A stretch of DNA of 64,000 nt, from NCBI RefSeq assembly GCF_001954135.1, contig NZ_MBEQ01000045.1:24208-88207 (forward strand), written 5' to 3'. The translations under genes and the position numbers were made by a program. Shown here in pieces: positions 38,271 to 48,736 of the stretch. The stretch's first letter is position 1. Each line of letters begins with the position of its first letter. The notes beneath the pieces were generated by a model. The model searched no databases, was not told the origin of the DNA, and saw nothing but the letters and a program-made list of their open reading frames with translations. The DNA is from Mycobacterium sp. GA-1841. Lineage in GTDB: Bacteria; Actinomycetota; Actinomycetes; Mycobacteriales; Mycobacteriaceae.

Positions 38271-38861
38271 GTGAAGGCTTGCCTGGTCGTCTGTGCAATC
38301 GTTGGAGCCGCCGCGTCCGCGCTTTCCGGATGCGCGTCGGGAAGCGTCATCAACACCGACGACGCCGCACCGCCCCCGGCGGTGAGCACCACGGCGCCGC
38401 CACCGGTCTTCGGCACCGCGCACCTGGTCAACGCGGCCGACTACGCACTCGACGTCGACGGTCGCAAGGGCTATTACTTCAGCACCCCCAGCGGGCGGTG
38501 GCGCTGCGCGATCCTGCCCCGGGACCGGGCCGGGTGCCAGCAGGCCGACGGCACCTCGGCCATCGGGGTGACCGGGGCGCCCACGGAAGTACCGGATCCG
38601 GCCGGGGAGACCGGGCAGACCGCGACGCCGAATGCCCTTGTGCTCGACCAGGACACCGACGCCCACTTCGCCGCCCTGGCCGAGCGCGACTTCACACAGT
38701 CGGAGGCCGTGGTGCTGCCGTTCGGAAGTGTGCTCGCCGTGGCGGGGTTTCGTTGCAACGTCCAGGAGCAGTCCGGGGTGTCGTGTGTGCGGGAGTTGAC
38801 CGGGCGAGGTTTCACCTTCTCGGCCGAGGGCTACACATTGCACTACACAGACGTCCCCTAG
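38271..38861 (+). CDS. Putative lipoprotein
   Basis: A 196-residue exported protein. A lipobox LSGC puts the lipidated Cys at position 21, followed by a Pro/Ala/Thr linker. The mature domain has a FSTPSGRWRCAILPRDRAGCQ segment with a likely disulfide pair and a second Cys pair near the end (GFRCNVQEQSGVSCV). The terminal GFTFSAEGYTLHY strand recurs in several secreted mycobacterial proteins. I cannot name a function. The GTG at 38271 gives MKACLVVCAIVG; no ATG lies nearby in frame. Confidence 0.75.
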   Translation: MKACLVVCAIVGAAASALSGCASGSVINTDDAAPPPAVSTTAPPPVFGTAHLVNAADYALDVDGRKGYYFSTPSGRWRCAILPRDRAGCQQADGTSAIGVTGAPTEVPDPAGETGQTATPNALVLDQDTDAHFAALAERDFTQSEAVVLPFGSVLAVAGFRCNVQEQSGVSCVRELTGRGFTFSAEGYTLHYTDVP

Positions 38862-38870
38862 TGATGGCAG

Positions 38871-39620
38871 ATGATCAGGATCGGCACCTCGGGTTGGTCA
38901 TACGACCACTGGACCGGGGTGCTGTATCCACGGGGCACCCCGGCCAAGGCGAGACTGGCCCGCTACGTCGACGAGTTCGACACCGTGGAACTCAACGGCA
39001 GCTTCTACCGCTGGCCCGCTGACACCACGTTCACCGGGTGGCGCGATCAGCTGCCCGACGGCTTCACGATGTCGGTCAAGGCCCACCGTGGGCTCACCCA
39101 CTTCCGGCGGCTGCGCACACCTCAACCGTGGACTCCGCGGTTCGAGCAGTACTGGCAGCTGCTCGGAGAACACAACGAGGCCCTGTTGGTGCAGTTGCAC
39201 CCGGCGATCGAACGAGACGACGAACTGCTCGACGGCTTCCTGGCGCAACTCCCCCGCCACATCCGGGTGGCGATGGAGTTGCGTCACCCCTCCTGGCACG
39301 ATCCCGCCGTGTTCGCGGTACTGGAGCGACACCACGCCGCCTATGTGGTGATGAGCGGACCCGGGCTGGTGTGCCGGCCGGTGGCCACCGCCGAACTCGT
39401 GTACGTCCGGATGCACGGCCCGGGCGATGTGCAGCACCACATGTACGCCGAGCCCTACTCCGACGACGAGCTTGCCCAGTGGGCGCAGCAGATGCTGCGG
39501 TGGGACCGTGACGGTCACCGCGTCGTCGTGTACTTCAACAACGATCTCGGTGGTCACGCGGTGCGCAACGCCCGAACGCTGAGGCAGTTGGTATCGGGCG
39601 AGTACGCTGAATCCACATGA
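38871..39620 (+). CDS. DUF72 protein
   Basis: A 249-residue TIM-barrel-type protein of the widespread DUF72 (YecE) family. The N-terminus IRIGTSGWSYDHWTGVLYPRGTPAKARLARY and the segment DTVELNGSFYRWP are the usual signatures, along with FTMSVKAHRGLTH and HPSWHD. The family has metal-site residues in several members, but no agreed activity. It overlaps the ferredoxin reductase start in an ATGA context, so the two are co-translated; why is unknown. Confidence 0.85.
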   Translation: MIRIGTSGWSYDHWTGVLYPRGTPAKARLARYVDEFDTVELNGSFYRWPADTTFTGWRDQLPDGFTMSVKAHRGLTHFRRLRTPQPWTPRFEQYWQLLGEHNEALLVQLHPAIERDDELLDGFLAQLPRHIRVAMELRHPSWHDPAVFAVLERHHAAYVVMSGPGLVCRPVATAELVYVRMHGPGDVQHHMYAEPYSDDELAQWAQQMLRWDRDGHRVVVYFNNDLGGHAVRNARTLRQLVSGEYAEST

Positions 39621-40843
39621 CAACGTCGTCCACATTCGCGATCGTCGGCGGCGGCCTGGCCGGCGCCAAAGCAGCGCAAGCACTGCGGGACAACGACTTT
39701 GACGGACATATCGTGCTGTTCGGCGCCGAGGACCACCTGCCGTACGAACGCCCGCCCCTGTCCAAGGAATACCTGTCCGGCACCAAGACCCTCGACGACT
39801 TCACCGTCGATACCCGCGCCTGGTACCGCGACCACAACATCGATCTCAGACTGGGCACCGAGGTCACCGCCGTCGACGCCGCCGCGCACACCGTGTCGTT
39901 GCCCGACGGCACCACCGTCGGCTACGACAAACTGCTGCTGGCCACCGGGTCGACCGCCCGGCGGCCACCGATTTCCGGCGCCGACACGACCGGGGTGCAC
40001 TACCTGCGCACGATCGACGAGGCCGCGGCACTCAGCGCGGCGCTGACCCCGGGGAGCTCGCTGGCGGTGGTCGGTGCCGGATGGATCGGGCTGGAGGTCA
40101 CCGCCGGCGCGCGCGCACGCGGCGTGGACGTCACGGTCGTCGAGGCCGCATCCCAACCGCTCCTGGCCGCGCTGGGCGCCGAGCTGGGCGAGGTGTTCGC
40201 CCAGCTGCACCGCGAACACGGCGTCGACCTGCGGCTGGGCCAGTCCGTGCAGGAGATCACGAGCGCTGACGGCAAGGCCACCGGCCTGCGGCTCGGCGAC
40301 GGATCCAGCGTCGCGGCCGACGCCGTGTTGGTCGCCGTGGGCGCGGCGCCGAACATCGCCCTGGCCGAGCAGGCCGGGCTGGCCGTGGGCGACGGCGGCG
40401 TGCTCGTCGACGCGGGCTTGCGCACCAGCGATCCTGACATCTACGCCGTCGGCGACATCGCCGCCGCGCATCATCCGCTGTTCGACACGCGGATCCGCAC
40501 CGAGCACTGGGCCAACGCACTCAAACAACCCGCGGTGGCGGTTGCGGGGATGCTCGGCCGAAACGCCGAATACTCAGAGTTGCCCTATTTCTTCACCGAT
40601 CAATACGACCTCGGCATGGAGTACGCCGGACATGCACCCGAATATGAGCGCGTGGTGTTCCGCGGCGACGTTGCTGGACGGGAATTCGTCGCGTTCTGGC
40701 TCGACGCCGACAACCGCGTCCTGGCCGGGATGAACGTCAATGTGTGGGATGTCCTTGACGACGTCAAGGCGCTGATCCGGGCGCGCACACCCGTCGATCC
40801 GCAACGCATCGCCGACCCGTCGCAGCCGCTGCCGGCCGGGTAG
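39617..40843 (+). CDS. FAD-dependent ferredoxin reductase
   Basis: A 408-residue reductase of the putidaredoxin/rhodocoxin reductase type. The FAD motif is FAIVGGGLAGAKAAQAL (8-24), the NAD(P)H motif is SLAVVGAGWIGLEVTAGA (near 147), and the second FAD segment is DPDIYAVGDIA. A C-terminal domain (HWANALKQPAVAVAGMLG) completes the fold. It passes electrons from NADH to a [2Fe-2S] or [3Fe-4S] ferredoxin and then usually to a P450. M. tuberculosis Rv1869c is similar in length and pattern. No ferredoxin gene is adjacent. Confidence 0.88.
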   Translation: MTTSSTFAIVGGGLAGAKAAQALRDNDFDGHIVLFGAEDHLPYERPPLSKEYLSGTKTLDDFTVDTRAWYRDHNIDLRLGTEVTAVDAAAHTVSLPDGTTVGYDKLLLATGSTARRPPISGADTTGVHYLRTIDEAAALSAALTPGSSLAVVGAGWIGLEVTAGARARGVDVTVVEAASQPLLAALGAELGEVFAQLHREHGVDLRLGQSVQEITSADGKATGLRLGDGSSVAADAVLVAVGAAPNIALAEQAGLAVGDGGVLVDAGLRTSDPDIYAVGDIAAAHHPLFDTRIRTEHWANALKQPAVAVAGMLGRNAEYSELPYFFTDQYDLGMEYAGHAPEYERVVFRGDVAGREFVAFWLDADNRVLAGMNVNVWDVLDDVKALIRARTPVDPQRIADPSQPLPAG

Positions 40844-40958
40844 CTGGGCGCCCCGGGCCCGTCGATCGGGCGAAATCAGTGCGCCGCAACGACATTCTCG
40901 CCGGGTCGGGGGCACACGCTAACGTGCAGGAGTCACTCGGCAGGAAGGGGATTCGCCA

Positions 40959-41582
40959 GTGAATGTCGCGCCCGACGAGCTGACCGGCTCGGAGCAGGCC
41001 GTCCTGCTGGTTTTGATGGCCGAGTCGCGGCCGGTGTCCAACTCGGAGCTGGAACGACTGGGCCCCAAGCTCGACAAGTCCCGCCGGGACCGGCTCAACC
41101 GGCTGGGGTTGATCGAGTCCACCGGTACCCGTCCGCTCGTGCATGAACTGACCGATGCCGGCTGGGCGCTGTGCCGGGCGCTGTTCGGCGCCGACGCGCC
41201 ACCCCGATCCACCGGACAGGGCAGGGCGTTGTACACCCTGCTGGGCGCGTTGCACCGCTATTTCGAACAGTCCGAGCTCGTGCCCGCCGATGTGTTCCTC
41301 CCGCCCGAGCCGGTGGCCGCGGCGAGCCCAGAAGTTCGGCTGCGCACCGCCTACTCCGGGCTCGCTGCCCGCCCGGGCGGCTGGGTGAGCCTGCGAAGCC
41401 TGCGCCAGGCCGTTCCCGAGCTGCCCCGTCCCACCGTCGACGCCGCGCTGATCAGCCTCTACCAGCAACCCGGCGTCAGCCTGATCCCCGAGGAGAACCA
41501 AAAGGTGCTCACCCCCGCCGATCGCGACGCCGCCGTGAAAATAGGCAACCAGGACAAGCATCTGATCGCGATCGAGTCCTGA
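40959..41582 (+). CDS. Winged-helix-like protein, first gene of the HerA-ATPase operon
   Basis: A 207-residue soluble protein. The N-terminal 75 residues look like a winged helix (SEQAVLLVLMAESRPVSNSELERLG, then RDRLNRLGLIEST). A second helical unit near residues 130-200 resembles another winged helix (GGWVSLRSLRQAVPELPRPTVDAALISLYQ) and ends with PEENQKVLTPADRDAAVKIGNQDKHLI. I do not recognise a named family. The GTG at 40959 is preceded by AGGAAGGGG. The gene overlaps the ATPase gene in TGATG, so the product is probably a DNA-binding or regulatory partner of that ATPase. Confidence 0.7.
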   Translation: MNVAPDELTGSEQAVLLVLMAESRPVSNSELERLGPKLDKSRRDRLNRLGLIESTGTRPLVHELTDAGWALCRALFGADAPPRSTGQGRALYTLLGALHRYFEQSELVPADVFLPPEPVAAASPEVRLRTAYSGLAARPGGWVSLRSLRQAVPELPRPTVDAALISLYQQPGVSLIPEENQKVLTPADRDAAVKIGNQDKHLIAIES

Positions 41583-44500
41583 TGGAACTCTCACACCGCG
41601 AAGCGCTCAGCGCGCTTCGCCTGACCTGGGCACCGACCGCCGACGACCTGTGGCATTCGCAGGGCGCGCTGCATGTGCGTGGACTGCACGACCGGGCGAT
41701 GTCCGATGTGATGGCCGCGTTCGGCGATGCCGAACGGGAAACCGACTCCAGCCCACTGGGTGTGGTGGTGCGTGGTCCGGCCGGATCGGGCAAGACCCAC
41801 CTGCTCGGCCAGGTACGCGAACAGGTCCAGACCGGCGGGGGCTACTTCTTCCTGGTCGAACTGCTCGATGCGGCCGGCTTCTGGCAATCCGCTCGGGCAG
41901 GCATCCTGGAAAGCCTGGGACGTCCGGGCAGCGAGCGCGAGACCCAACTCAAGGACCTGTTGTGGGAACTGTCCTCGGTCGCCCACATCTCCCGGGCCAA
42001 CCGCCGCGCGGTGATCGGCGACGACGACCTGACGCCCGAGATCCTCACCGACTTCGTCAACGCGCTGCACAAGGTGCACCGGCACACCGTCCGACGCGCC
42101 CACCACACCCTGCGCGCCCTGGTATTGCTGGGCGCCGGGGACCTCGAGCTGCAGGACGTCGGTGAGGCGTTTTTGACCGGCAGCAGCTCGAACGAAGCGT
42201 GGGGCCTGCCCACTCCGACGCTCACCGCTCAGGAATCGGTCCGCGACATCTCCCGGCTTGTCGCCCTGGCCGGCCCGTCGGTACTGGCGCTGGACCAGAT
42301 CGACACCTTGTTGGCCCAGTCGGTCGACCGCACCGACGACACCCGAGTTGCCGGCGCCGATGGAACGGCCCGCTCCACGGGGGCCGGCGACCTCGAACAC
42401 ATCGCCCACGGACTGATGGCGATCCGGCAGACCATGCGCCGCACCGTCGGTGTGGTGGCCTGCCTTCCCGCGGCGTGGGAAGCCATCCAGGACCGGGCCA
42501 CCGCCACCGTCCAGGATCGGTTCCGGACCACCGCGATGCTCCAGGGCCTGCCGACCCCGGACGTCGGTCGCGCCATCCTGGAACGGCGTTTCACCGCCAG
42601 CTACTCCGCGATCGGCTTCACCGCCCCGTACCCGAGCTGGCCGATCCTGCCGTCGGCGTTCGACGAGGCCACCCAATACACGCCGCGCCAACTGCTCAAA
42701 CGCGCCGACACCCACGTCCGGCGCTGCCTGGATCGCGACACGGTCGAGGAACTGTCTCAACTCACCGGTGAGGTGAGCGAGCCCCCCGAACCCACGGGTG
42801 AAACCGTGCACGGCGACACCGGCGAACTGGACCGGCGCTTCCACGACTACCGACGTCGGGCGGTCACCGTGGCCGCACTCGACCCCGACGGCGAGGACAC
42901 CACGATGCCCGGCCTGTTGTCGGCGGCGCTGGATGCGTGGATCACCGAGCTCGGCGAAGCCGGACAGGCGTTTCGGCCCGACCCGCCCCCGGGTCAACGC
43001 GTGGTGCTACACGGCCGGCTGCGCCAGACCCTCGACGCCAGCACCGACGACGAGCGGCACTGGGCATTTCGCGCCATCGCCTCGGGCAACGCCGTGGCGG
43101 TACAGAACCGGATCCGAAAGGCGTGGGAGGCCACCGGTTTCAACCCCGACCGGCGCCAACTGTTCCTCCTGCGCAACACGCCGTGGCCCAAAGGCGCGAA
43201 AACCGCGGTGATGATCGCCGAGTTCGAGGCGGCCGGCGGCCGGGTGTTACCGATGAACGAGGACGACGTCCGCACGATGACGGCGTTGCGCGACCTGATC
43301 GACGACAACCATCCAGATCTGCCCGAGTGGCTTCGCCGGCGCCGCCCGGCCCACGGGATCGGCTGGTTGCGCGCCGCCCTCGGGGACGTCGCAGGCGATC
43401 CGCCGCCCCCGGCCCAGATCGATGTGGACGCCGAACTCGCGACCGGACCGATCCGTACGCAGCCATCCGCACCGGTCGTCGAGCACTCGGCCGGCGCGGT
43501 CACGCTCGGCGTGGAAAGTCCCGGTGGGCGCGCCGTGTCGGTCGACCTGGCCGCACTGCGCAAGCACACCGCGATCTTCGCCGGGTCCGGCTCGGGCAAA
43601 ACCGTGCTGATCCGGCGTCTGGTCGAGGAGTGCGCGCTGCGCGGTGTGTCGTCGATCGTGCTGGATCCGAACAACGATCTGTCCCGTCTCGGTGAACCCT
43701 GGTCCGAGCCTCCCCCGGGATGGAACCCGGCCGATGACGCACGTGCCGACGAGTACTTCGACAACACCGAGGTGGTGGTCTGGACCCCGCGCCGGTCGAC
43801 GGGCCGGCCGTTGTCCTTCCAGCCGCTGCCCGATTTCGCCAGCGTGATCGATGACGACGACGAGTTTTCCGATGCCGTCGAATCCGCCGTCGCCGCACTG
43901 GAACCGCGCGCGCTGATCGCCGGGAACACCGCCAAGGCCGAGCGGTCCCGCGCGGTGCTGCGCGAGGCGTTGCGGTTCTACGGCGCCGGCCCCTCGGTCA
44001 GCCTGGGCGGTTTCATCGACCTGCTGGGCGATTTGCCCGACGAGGTCAGCGCATTGGGTGGGGCGCACAAACTGGCCGCCGAACTGGCCCAGAACCTGCG
44101 TGCCGCCACCGTGAACGACCCGCTGTTCGGCGGGGCCGGCACCGCCGCCGATCCCGGGACGCTGTTGACCCCGTCGCCCGGCTACCGGGCCCGGGTATCG
44201 GTGATCAGCATGGTCGGGCTCACCAGCGACCAGCAGCGGGAAGGCTTCGTCAACCAGCTCCAGATGGCGCTGTTCGCCTGGATCAAGCGCAATCCCGCCG
44301 GTGACCGTCCCCTGGGCGGGCTGTTGGTGATGGACGAGGCGCAGAACTTCGCCCCGTCCAGTCATCTCACCGCCTGTACCCACAGCACGCTGGCGCTGTC
44401 CGCGCAGGCGCGGAAGTACGGTCTGGGGCTGGTATTCGCCACGCAGTCGCCGCGCGGCCTGCACAACCACATCCCCGGGAATGCGACCACGCAGTTCTAC

Positions 44501-44731
44501 GGTCTGTTGAACTCCCCTGCGCAGATCGCGGTGGCCAGGGAGATGGCCCGGGTCAAGGGTGGCAACGTACCCGACATCAGCAAGCTGCGTTCGGGTCAGT
44601 TCTATCTGGCGTTGGAAGGCAACGCCTTTCACAAGATCCAGACCCCCTGGTGCCTGTCGCACCATCCGCCCAGCCCGCCGACGACCGACGAGGTGCTGAT
44701 GCTGGCCCAGCGCGAGTTGGTGTCGCGCTAG
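41582..44731 (+). CDS. Double P-loop ATPase: N-terminal AAA/STAND-like plus C-terminal HerA/FtsK-like
   Basis: A 1049-residue cytoplasmic protein with two separate P-loop NTPase modules. The first has Walker A GPAGSGKT (65-72) and a Walker B-like VLALDQID (234-241). The second has Walker A AGSGSGKT (667-674) and Walker B LLVMDEAQNF (Asp918, Glu919), followed by QARKYGLGLVFATQSP, the HerA/VirB4-type sensor strand. Between them lies about 250 residues of mixed composition. HerA-type domains pump or remodel DNA as hexamers. No nuclease (NurA, Sir2 or others) lies beside it. The only partner is the winged-helix-like protein. Its TAG shares CTAG with the convergent gene. Confidence 0.8.
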   Translation: MELSHREALSALRLTWAPTADDLWHSQGALHVRGLHDRAMSDVMAAFGDAERETDSSPLGVVVRGPAGSGKTHLLGQVREQVQTGGGYFFLVELLDAAGFWQSARAGILESLGRPGSERETQLKDLLWELSSVAHISRANRRAVIGDDDLTPEILTDFVNALHKVHRHTVRRAHHTLRALVLLGAGDLELQDVGEAFLTGSSSNEAWGLPTPTLTAQESVRDISRLVALAGPSVLALDQIDTLLAQSVDRTDDTRVAGADGTARSTGAGDLEHIAHGLMAIRQTMRRTVGVVACLPAAWEAIQDRATATVQDRFRTTAMLQGLPTPDVGRAILERRFTASYSAIGFTAPYPSWPILPSAFDEATQYTPRQLLKRADTHVRRCLDRDTVEELSQLTGEVSEPPEPTGETVHGDTGELDRRFHDYRRRAVTVAALDPDGEDTTMPGLLSAALDAWITELGEAGQAFRPDPPPGQRVVLHGRLRQTLDASTDDERHWAFRAIASGNAVAVQNRIRKAWEATGFNPDRRQLFLLRNTPWPKGAKTAVMIAEFEAAGGRVLPMNEDDVRTMTALRDLIDDNHPDLPEWLRRRRPAHGIGWLRAALGDVAGDPPPPAQIDVDAELATGPIRTQPSAPVVEHSAGAVTLGVESPGGRAVSVDLAALRKHTAIFAGSGSGKTVLIRRLVEECALRGVSSIVLDPNNDLSRLGEPWSEPPPGWNPADDARADEYFDNTEVVVWTPRRSTGRPLSFQPLPDFASVIDDDDEFSDAVESAVAALEPRALIAGNTAKAERSRAVLREALRFYGAGPSVSLGGFIDLLGDLPDEVSALGGAHKLAAELAQNLRAATVNDPLFGGAGTAADPGTLLTPSPGYRARVSVISMVGLTSDQQREGFVNQLQMALFAWIKRNPAGDRPLGGLLVMDEAQNFAPSSHLTACTHSTLALSAQARKYGLGLVFATQSPRGLHNHIPGNATTQFYGLLNSPAQIAVAREMARVKGGNVPDISKLRSGQFYLALEGNAFHKIQTPWCLSHHPPSPPTTDEVLMLAQRELVSR

Positions 44732-46215
44732 AGCAGGGTGGCGCTACCGTCGGGGTGTACCTGCACCTCGGCCCCGGCGATGTCCTGTGACATGGTGGCC
44801 TCGGCCTGCGACCCGTCGACGATGCGGGCCAGGGTGCGGCCGCCCTCGGGAGTGCGCACCGCCAGGAACGCCCGCTCGGCGCTGCCGTCACGACCGACCG
44901 GCGTGGTCCAGGACTCCACGGTCCCGGTACCGGCGAAGTCCACCTGCAGTTGCCGCGTCGGCTCGGCGTCCACCTCGGATTGCACATCCTGCCAACGGAA
45001 TTCGTGTGCCGGCGGCTCGGTTCCATATACCCCGAAGCTGTGTTTGGTGAGGTAGCCGCCGTTGGCGGTGATGAGCCCGCGGGTACCTGGGTTCGCGACG
45101 AGGCGTTCGGCCATGGTGGCGATCGAATGGGACACGTAGTTGTTCCACGGTCCGCCGGCGAAGGTCAGCCCACCGGTGACCGTCAGCGGACGGGACGGAT
45201 CGTCCAGGGGCAGGCCGATCTCGGCGGCGGCCACCTGCACCGCCGACGGGAAACACGAATACACGTCGACGAATTCGACATCGTCGACGTTCACCCCGGC
45301 CAGCTCCAGAACCCGTCGCCCGGCGATCCGGATCGCCGGTGACCGGTGGAGCTCGGCCCGTTCGCCGATGGCATAGGTGTCGTGCGAATCCGTCCCGGCA
45401 TATGGGAAAACCCAACTCTCGCTGGGAATCTGCAGCGACGTCGCCTTCTCGACGGTGGTCAGGATCAACACCGCACCCTGGTCGACCATGTTGTTGGAGT
45501 TCATCAGCTTGGTGTAGGGCCAGCTGATCATCCGGTTGTCCGGGCCGGGTTGCCAGATCTTCTCGGCAGCCAGTTCGTCGCGGCTCCAGGCGTGCGGGTT
45601 GGCCGCGGCCACCGCGCTGAACCGCGACCACAGCTCACCGATCCGGCGACGATGGTCATCGCTGGTCTCCCCGGCCGCGATCCGCAGCGCCTGCTCGAAC
45701 ATCGGATACACATACGCCGGGCGGTCCAGCTCGATGCGCAACTCGGCCTCACCAGCCATCGGCACACCCTCGTGCGCACCCGGCGCCTCGGGCACCGATT
45801 CGTCTTGACGGGTCCAGTCCGGTTTGGTCCCGGCCGCACGCAGCCGACTGCGGGTGCGCCAGGTTTCGGCGCCGGCGATCAGCACCACCTCGGCCCGGCC
45901 GCCATGCAGGTCCCGGCAGGCCTCGTTCACCAGTGTCTGCGGCACGTTGCCACCGACCCCGGTGTAGCGGGTCACGGCTTTGTCGGCCCGGAGCCGTTGC
46001 GCCAGCAGCAAGCCCGGGTCCCGGTAATGCCAGGACAGCAGGTTGACGATCCGCACCGAGTCGACGGCTTCCAGAACCCGCGGGTCGGCGGCGGTCCGGG
46101 CGGCCGCCACCATCAGATCGACGGGCTCGACCGCCGGATCATCCTGATGCTGGTTGACCTGGCCGTAGCCGACGAGGACAGGGGTTCGTGGGTCGAGGCT
46201 TGTGGGCACGGGCAT
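44728..46215 (-). CDS. Thiolase-like protein (acetyl-CoA acetyltransferase / lipid-carrier type)
   Basis: A 495-residue thiolase-superfamily protein. The thiolase pattern is visible in TPVLVGYGQVNQHQDD, GGNVPQTLVNEACRDL, and VDDVEFVDVYSCFPSAVQVAAAEIG; an NGGYLTKHSFGVYGTEPP segment lies in the C-terminal part. The catalytic Cys of biosynthetic thiolases is not clear at the first active-site position (ETLVNEACRD has a Cys further on). Such SCP2/thiolase-like proteins act in sterol or lipid metabolism. The ATG at 46215 begins MPVPTSLDPRTPVLVG. It resembles M. tuberculosis Rv1867 in length and position relative to Rv1869c. Confidence 0.75.
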   Translation of the reverse strand: MPVPTSLDPRTPVLVGYGQVNQHQDDPAVEPVDLMVAAARTAADPRVLEAVDSVRIVNLLSWHYRDPGLLLAQRLRADKAVTRYTGVGGNVPQTLVNEACRDLHGGRAEVVLIAGAETWRTRSRLRAAGTKPDWTRQDESVPEAPGAHEGVPMAGEAELRIELDRPAYVYPMFEQALRIAAGETSDDHRRRIGELWSRFSAVAAANPHAWSRDELAAEKIWQPGPDNRMISWPYTKLMNSNNMVDQGAVLILTTVEKATSLQIPSESWVFPYAGTDSHDTYAIGERAELHRSPAIRIAGRRVLELAGVNVDDVEFVDVYSCFPSAVQVAAAEIGLPLDDPSRPLTVTGGLTFAGGPWNNYVSHSIATMAERLVANPGTRGLITANGGYLTKHSFGVYGTEPPAHEFRWQDVQSEVDAEPTRQLQVDFAGTGTVESWTTPVGRDGSAERAFLAVRTPEGGRTLARIVDGSQAEATMSQDIAGAEVQVHPDGSATLL

Positions 46216-46304
46216 GCCCACGAACCTAGCCGTTGGTTGACCGGCCCCGATTCGGGTACCCGGCTCGGCAGGCGCCATTCACCGAAAACAACCACCATGG
46301 AGAC

Positions 46305-48698
46305 ATGAGCGACGCGACCCTTTCCCCGGCCTTGACCGACACGGAACTCGAAAAGCTCGATCAGTACTGGCGGGCAGCGAACTACCTGTCCGTCGGACAG
46401 ATCTATCTGCTGGACAACCCACTGCTGCAGCAGCCGCTGGAGGCCGAGCACATCAAGCCGCGGCTCTTGGGGCACTGGGGCACCACACCCGGGCTGAACC
46501 TGGTCTACGCGCACCTGAACCGGATCATCCGCGAGCGCGACGCCGACGTCATCTACATCACCGGACCCGGCCACGGTGGCCCGGGCCTGGTGGCCAACGC
46601 CTACCTGGAGGGCACCTACAGCGAGATCTACACCGGCATCGGGGAGGATACCGACGGACTGCGAAAACTGTTCCGGCAGTTCTCCTTCCCCGGGGGAATC
46701 CCGAGCCATGTGGCCGCCGAGACACCCGGATCGATCCACGAGGGCGGCGAGCTCGGCTACGCCCTGGTGCACGCCTACGGCGCGGCGTTCGACAATCCGG
46801 ACCTGGTGGTGGCGTGTGTGGTCGGTGACGGCGAGGCCGAAACCGGCCCGCTGGCCGCCAGTTGGCATTCCAACAAGTTCCTCAACCCCGTGGTCGACGG
46901 CGCGGTGCTGCCGATCCTGCACCTCAACGGCTACAAGATCGCCAATCCGACAGTGCTGTCGCGGATTCCGGCCGAAGAGCTCGAATCGCTGTTTTACGGA
47001 TACGGATATCGGCCGATCACCGTCGCGAGCGACGAATCAGGCACCGTGGCCGGTGACGATCCGGCGAATGTGCACCAACAACTGGCCGCGGCCATGGACG
47101 AGGCGTTCGACCAGATCGGCGCGATCCAGCGTGCGGCTCGCCTCGACGGCGAGCCGGGCCGTCCGCTGTGGCCGATGATCATCCTGCGCACCCCCAAGGG
47201 CTGGACCGGCCCGCACGAGGTGGACGGCAAATTGGTGGAAGGCACCTGGCGATCGCATCAGGTACCACTGTCGGAGACCAGGACCAATCCCGCGCACCTG
47301 GCCCAACTGGAGACATGGCTGCGCAGCTACCGGCCCGAGGAACTCTTCGACGCCGACGGGGCGCTGCGGGCGGATCTGCGGGCCCAGGCCCCGAGCGGGG
47401 CCCGGCGGATGAGCGCCAACCCGCACGCCAACGGCGGGTTACTGCTGCGCGACCTCGACCTGCCGGATTTCACCGACTACGCGGTCACCGTGCAGCGGCC
47501 GGCGGCCGAGACCGCCGAGCCGACCAAGGTGCTCGGCACGTTCCTGCGCGATGTCATCGCCGCCAACCCCGACCGCTTCCGGCTGATGGGTCCGGACGAG
47601 ACCGCGTCGAACCGGCTCTCGGCGGTGTTCGAGAAAACGGACAAGGCCTGGCAGGCCGAGACGCTGCCGGTCGACGAGAACCTCTCCCCGGACGGCCGGG
47701 TGATGGAAGTGCTCTCCGAGCACCTCTGCCAAGGCTGGTTGGAGGGCTACCTGCTGACCGGCCGGCACGGGTTGTTCAACTGCTACGAGGCGTTCGTGCA
47801 CATCGTCGATTCGATGCTCAACCAACACGCCAAATGGTTGTCCAGCAGCGGGCACCTGTCCTGGCGTCGACCGATCGCGTCGCTGAACTACCTGCTGACC
47901 TCCCACGTGTGGCGTCAGGACCACAACGGCGCTTCCCACCAGGATCCCGGCTTCATCGACCATGTCGCCAACAAACGACCCGAGGTGGTCCGGGTGTACC
48001 TGCCACCGGATGCCAACACCCTTCTCTCGGTTGCCGATCACTGCCTGCGCAGCCGGCAGTACGTCAACGTGATCGTCGCCGGAAAGCAACCCGCGCTGAC
48101 GTACCTGACCATGGACGAGGCCGTCGCGCACTGCACGCGTGGACTCGGCATCTGGGAATGGGCGAGCAACACCACCGGGGAGCCGGATGTGGTGCTGGCA
48201 TGCGCCGGTGACATCCCCACACTGGAAACCCTGGCCGCCGCCGACATCCTGCGCCGCGAGCTGCCCGACGTGTTGGTGCGGGTGGTCAACGTGGTCGACA
48301 TCATGCGCCTGCAACCGGAGTCCGAGCATCCGCACGGGCTGCCCGAGCGCGAATTCGACTCGATCTTCACCACCGACAAGCCGATCATCTTCGCCTATCA
48401 CGGCTATCCGTGGCTGATCCACCGGCTGACCTACCGGCACACCAACCATGAGCAGCTCCACGTACGCGGCTTCAAGGAGCGCGGCACCACGACAACGCCT
48501 TTCGACATGGTGATGCTCAACGACCTGGACCGCTTCCATCTGGTCATGGACGTCATCGACCGAGTCGACGGGCTGGGCGCCCACGCCGCGGGGTTGCGCC
48601 AGAAAATGGTCGACGCCCGCCTGGCCGCCCGCAGCTACACCCGTGAACATGGCGAGGATGACCCGGCCATCGCCAATTGGACCTGGACCACGTTGTGA
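46305..48698 (+). CDS. Phosphoketolase (xylulose-5-P/fructose-6-P)
   Basis: A 797-residue ThDP enzyme that cleaves xylulose 5-phosphate and/or fructose 6-phosphate with phosphate to acetyl phosphate and a triose or tetrose phosphate. Family hallmarks are [15 protein letters not shown] near the N-terminus, [18 protein letters not shown], the GPGHGGP loop, and the ThDP/Mg motif [21 protein letters not shown]. Length is typical. The ATG at 46305 follows GGAGAC. No acetate kinase or phosphotransacetylase gene lies beside it in the window. Confidence 0.93.
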   Translation: MSDATLSPALTDTELEKLDQYWRAANYLSVGQIYLLDNPLLQQPLEAEHIKPRLLGHWGTTPGLNLVYAHLNRIIRERDADVIYITGPGHGGPGLVANAYLEGTYSEIYTGIGEDTDGLRKLFRQFSFPGGIPSHVAAETPGSIHEGGELGYALVHAYGAAFDNPDLVVACVVGDGEAETGPLAASWHSNKFLNPVVDGAVLPILHLNGYKIANPTVLSRIPAEELESLFYGYGYRPITVASDESGTVAGDDPANVHQQLAAAMDEAFDQIGAIQRAARLDGEPGRPLWPMIILRTPKGWTGPHEVDGKLVEGTWRSHQVPLSETRTNPAHLAQLETWLRSYRPEELFDADGALRADLRAQAPSGARRMSANPHANGGLLLRDLDLPDFTDYAVTVQRPAAETAEPTKVLGTFLRDVIAANPDRFRLMGPDETASNRLSAVFEKTDKAWQAETLPVDENLSPDGRVMEVLSEHLCQGWLEGYLLTGRHGLFNCYEAFVHIVDSMLNQHAKWLSSSGHLSWRRPIASLNYLLTSHVWRQDHNGASHQDPGFIDHVANKRPEVVRVYLPPDANTLLSVADHCLRSRQYVNVIVAGKQPALTYLTMDEAVAHCTRGLGIWEWASNTTGEPDVVLACAGDIPTLETLAAADILRRELPDVLVRVVNVVDIMRLQPESEHPHGLPEREFDSIFTTDKPIIFAYHGYPWLIHRLTYRHTNHEQLHVRGFKERGTTTTPFDMVMLNDLDRFHLVMDVIDRVDGLGAHAAGLRQKMVDARLAARSYTREHGEDDPAIANWTWTTL

Positions 48699-48736
48699 CC
48701 TGGGTAATTGCGTCGCGCCGGTACGATTAGCGAGTT

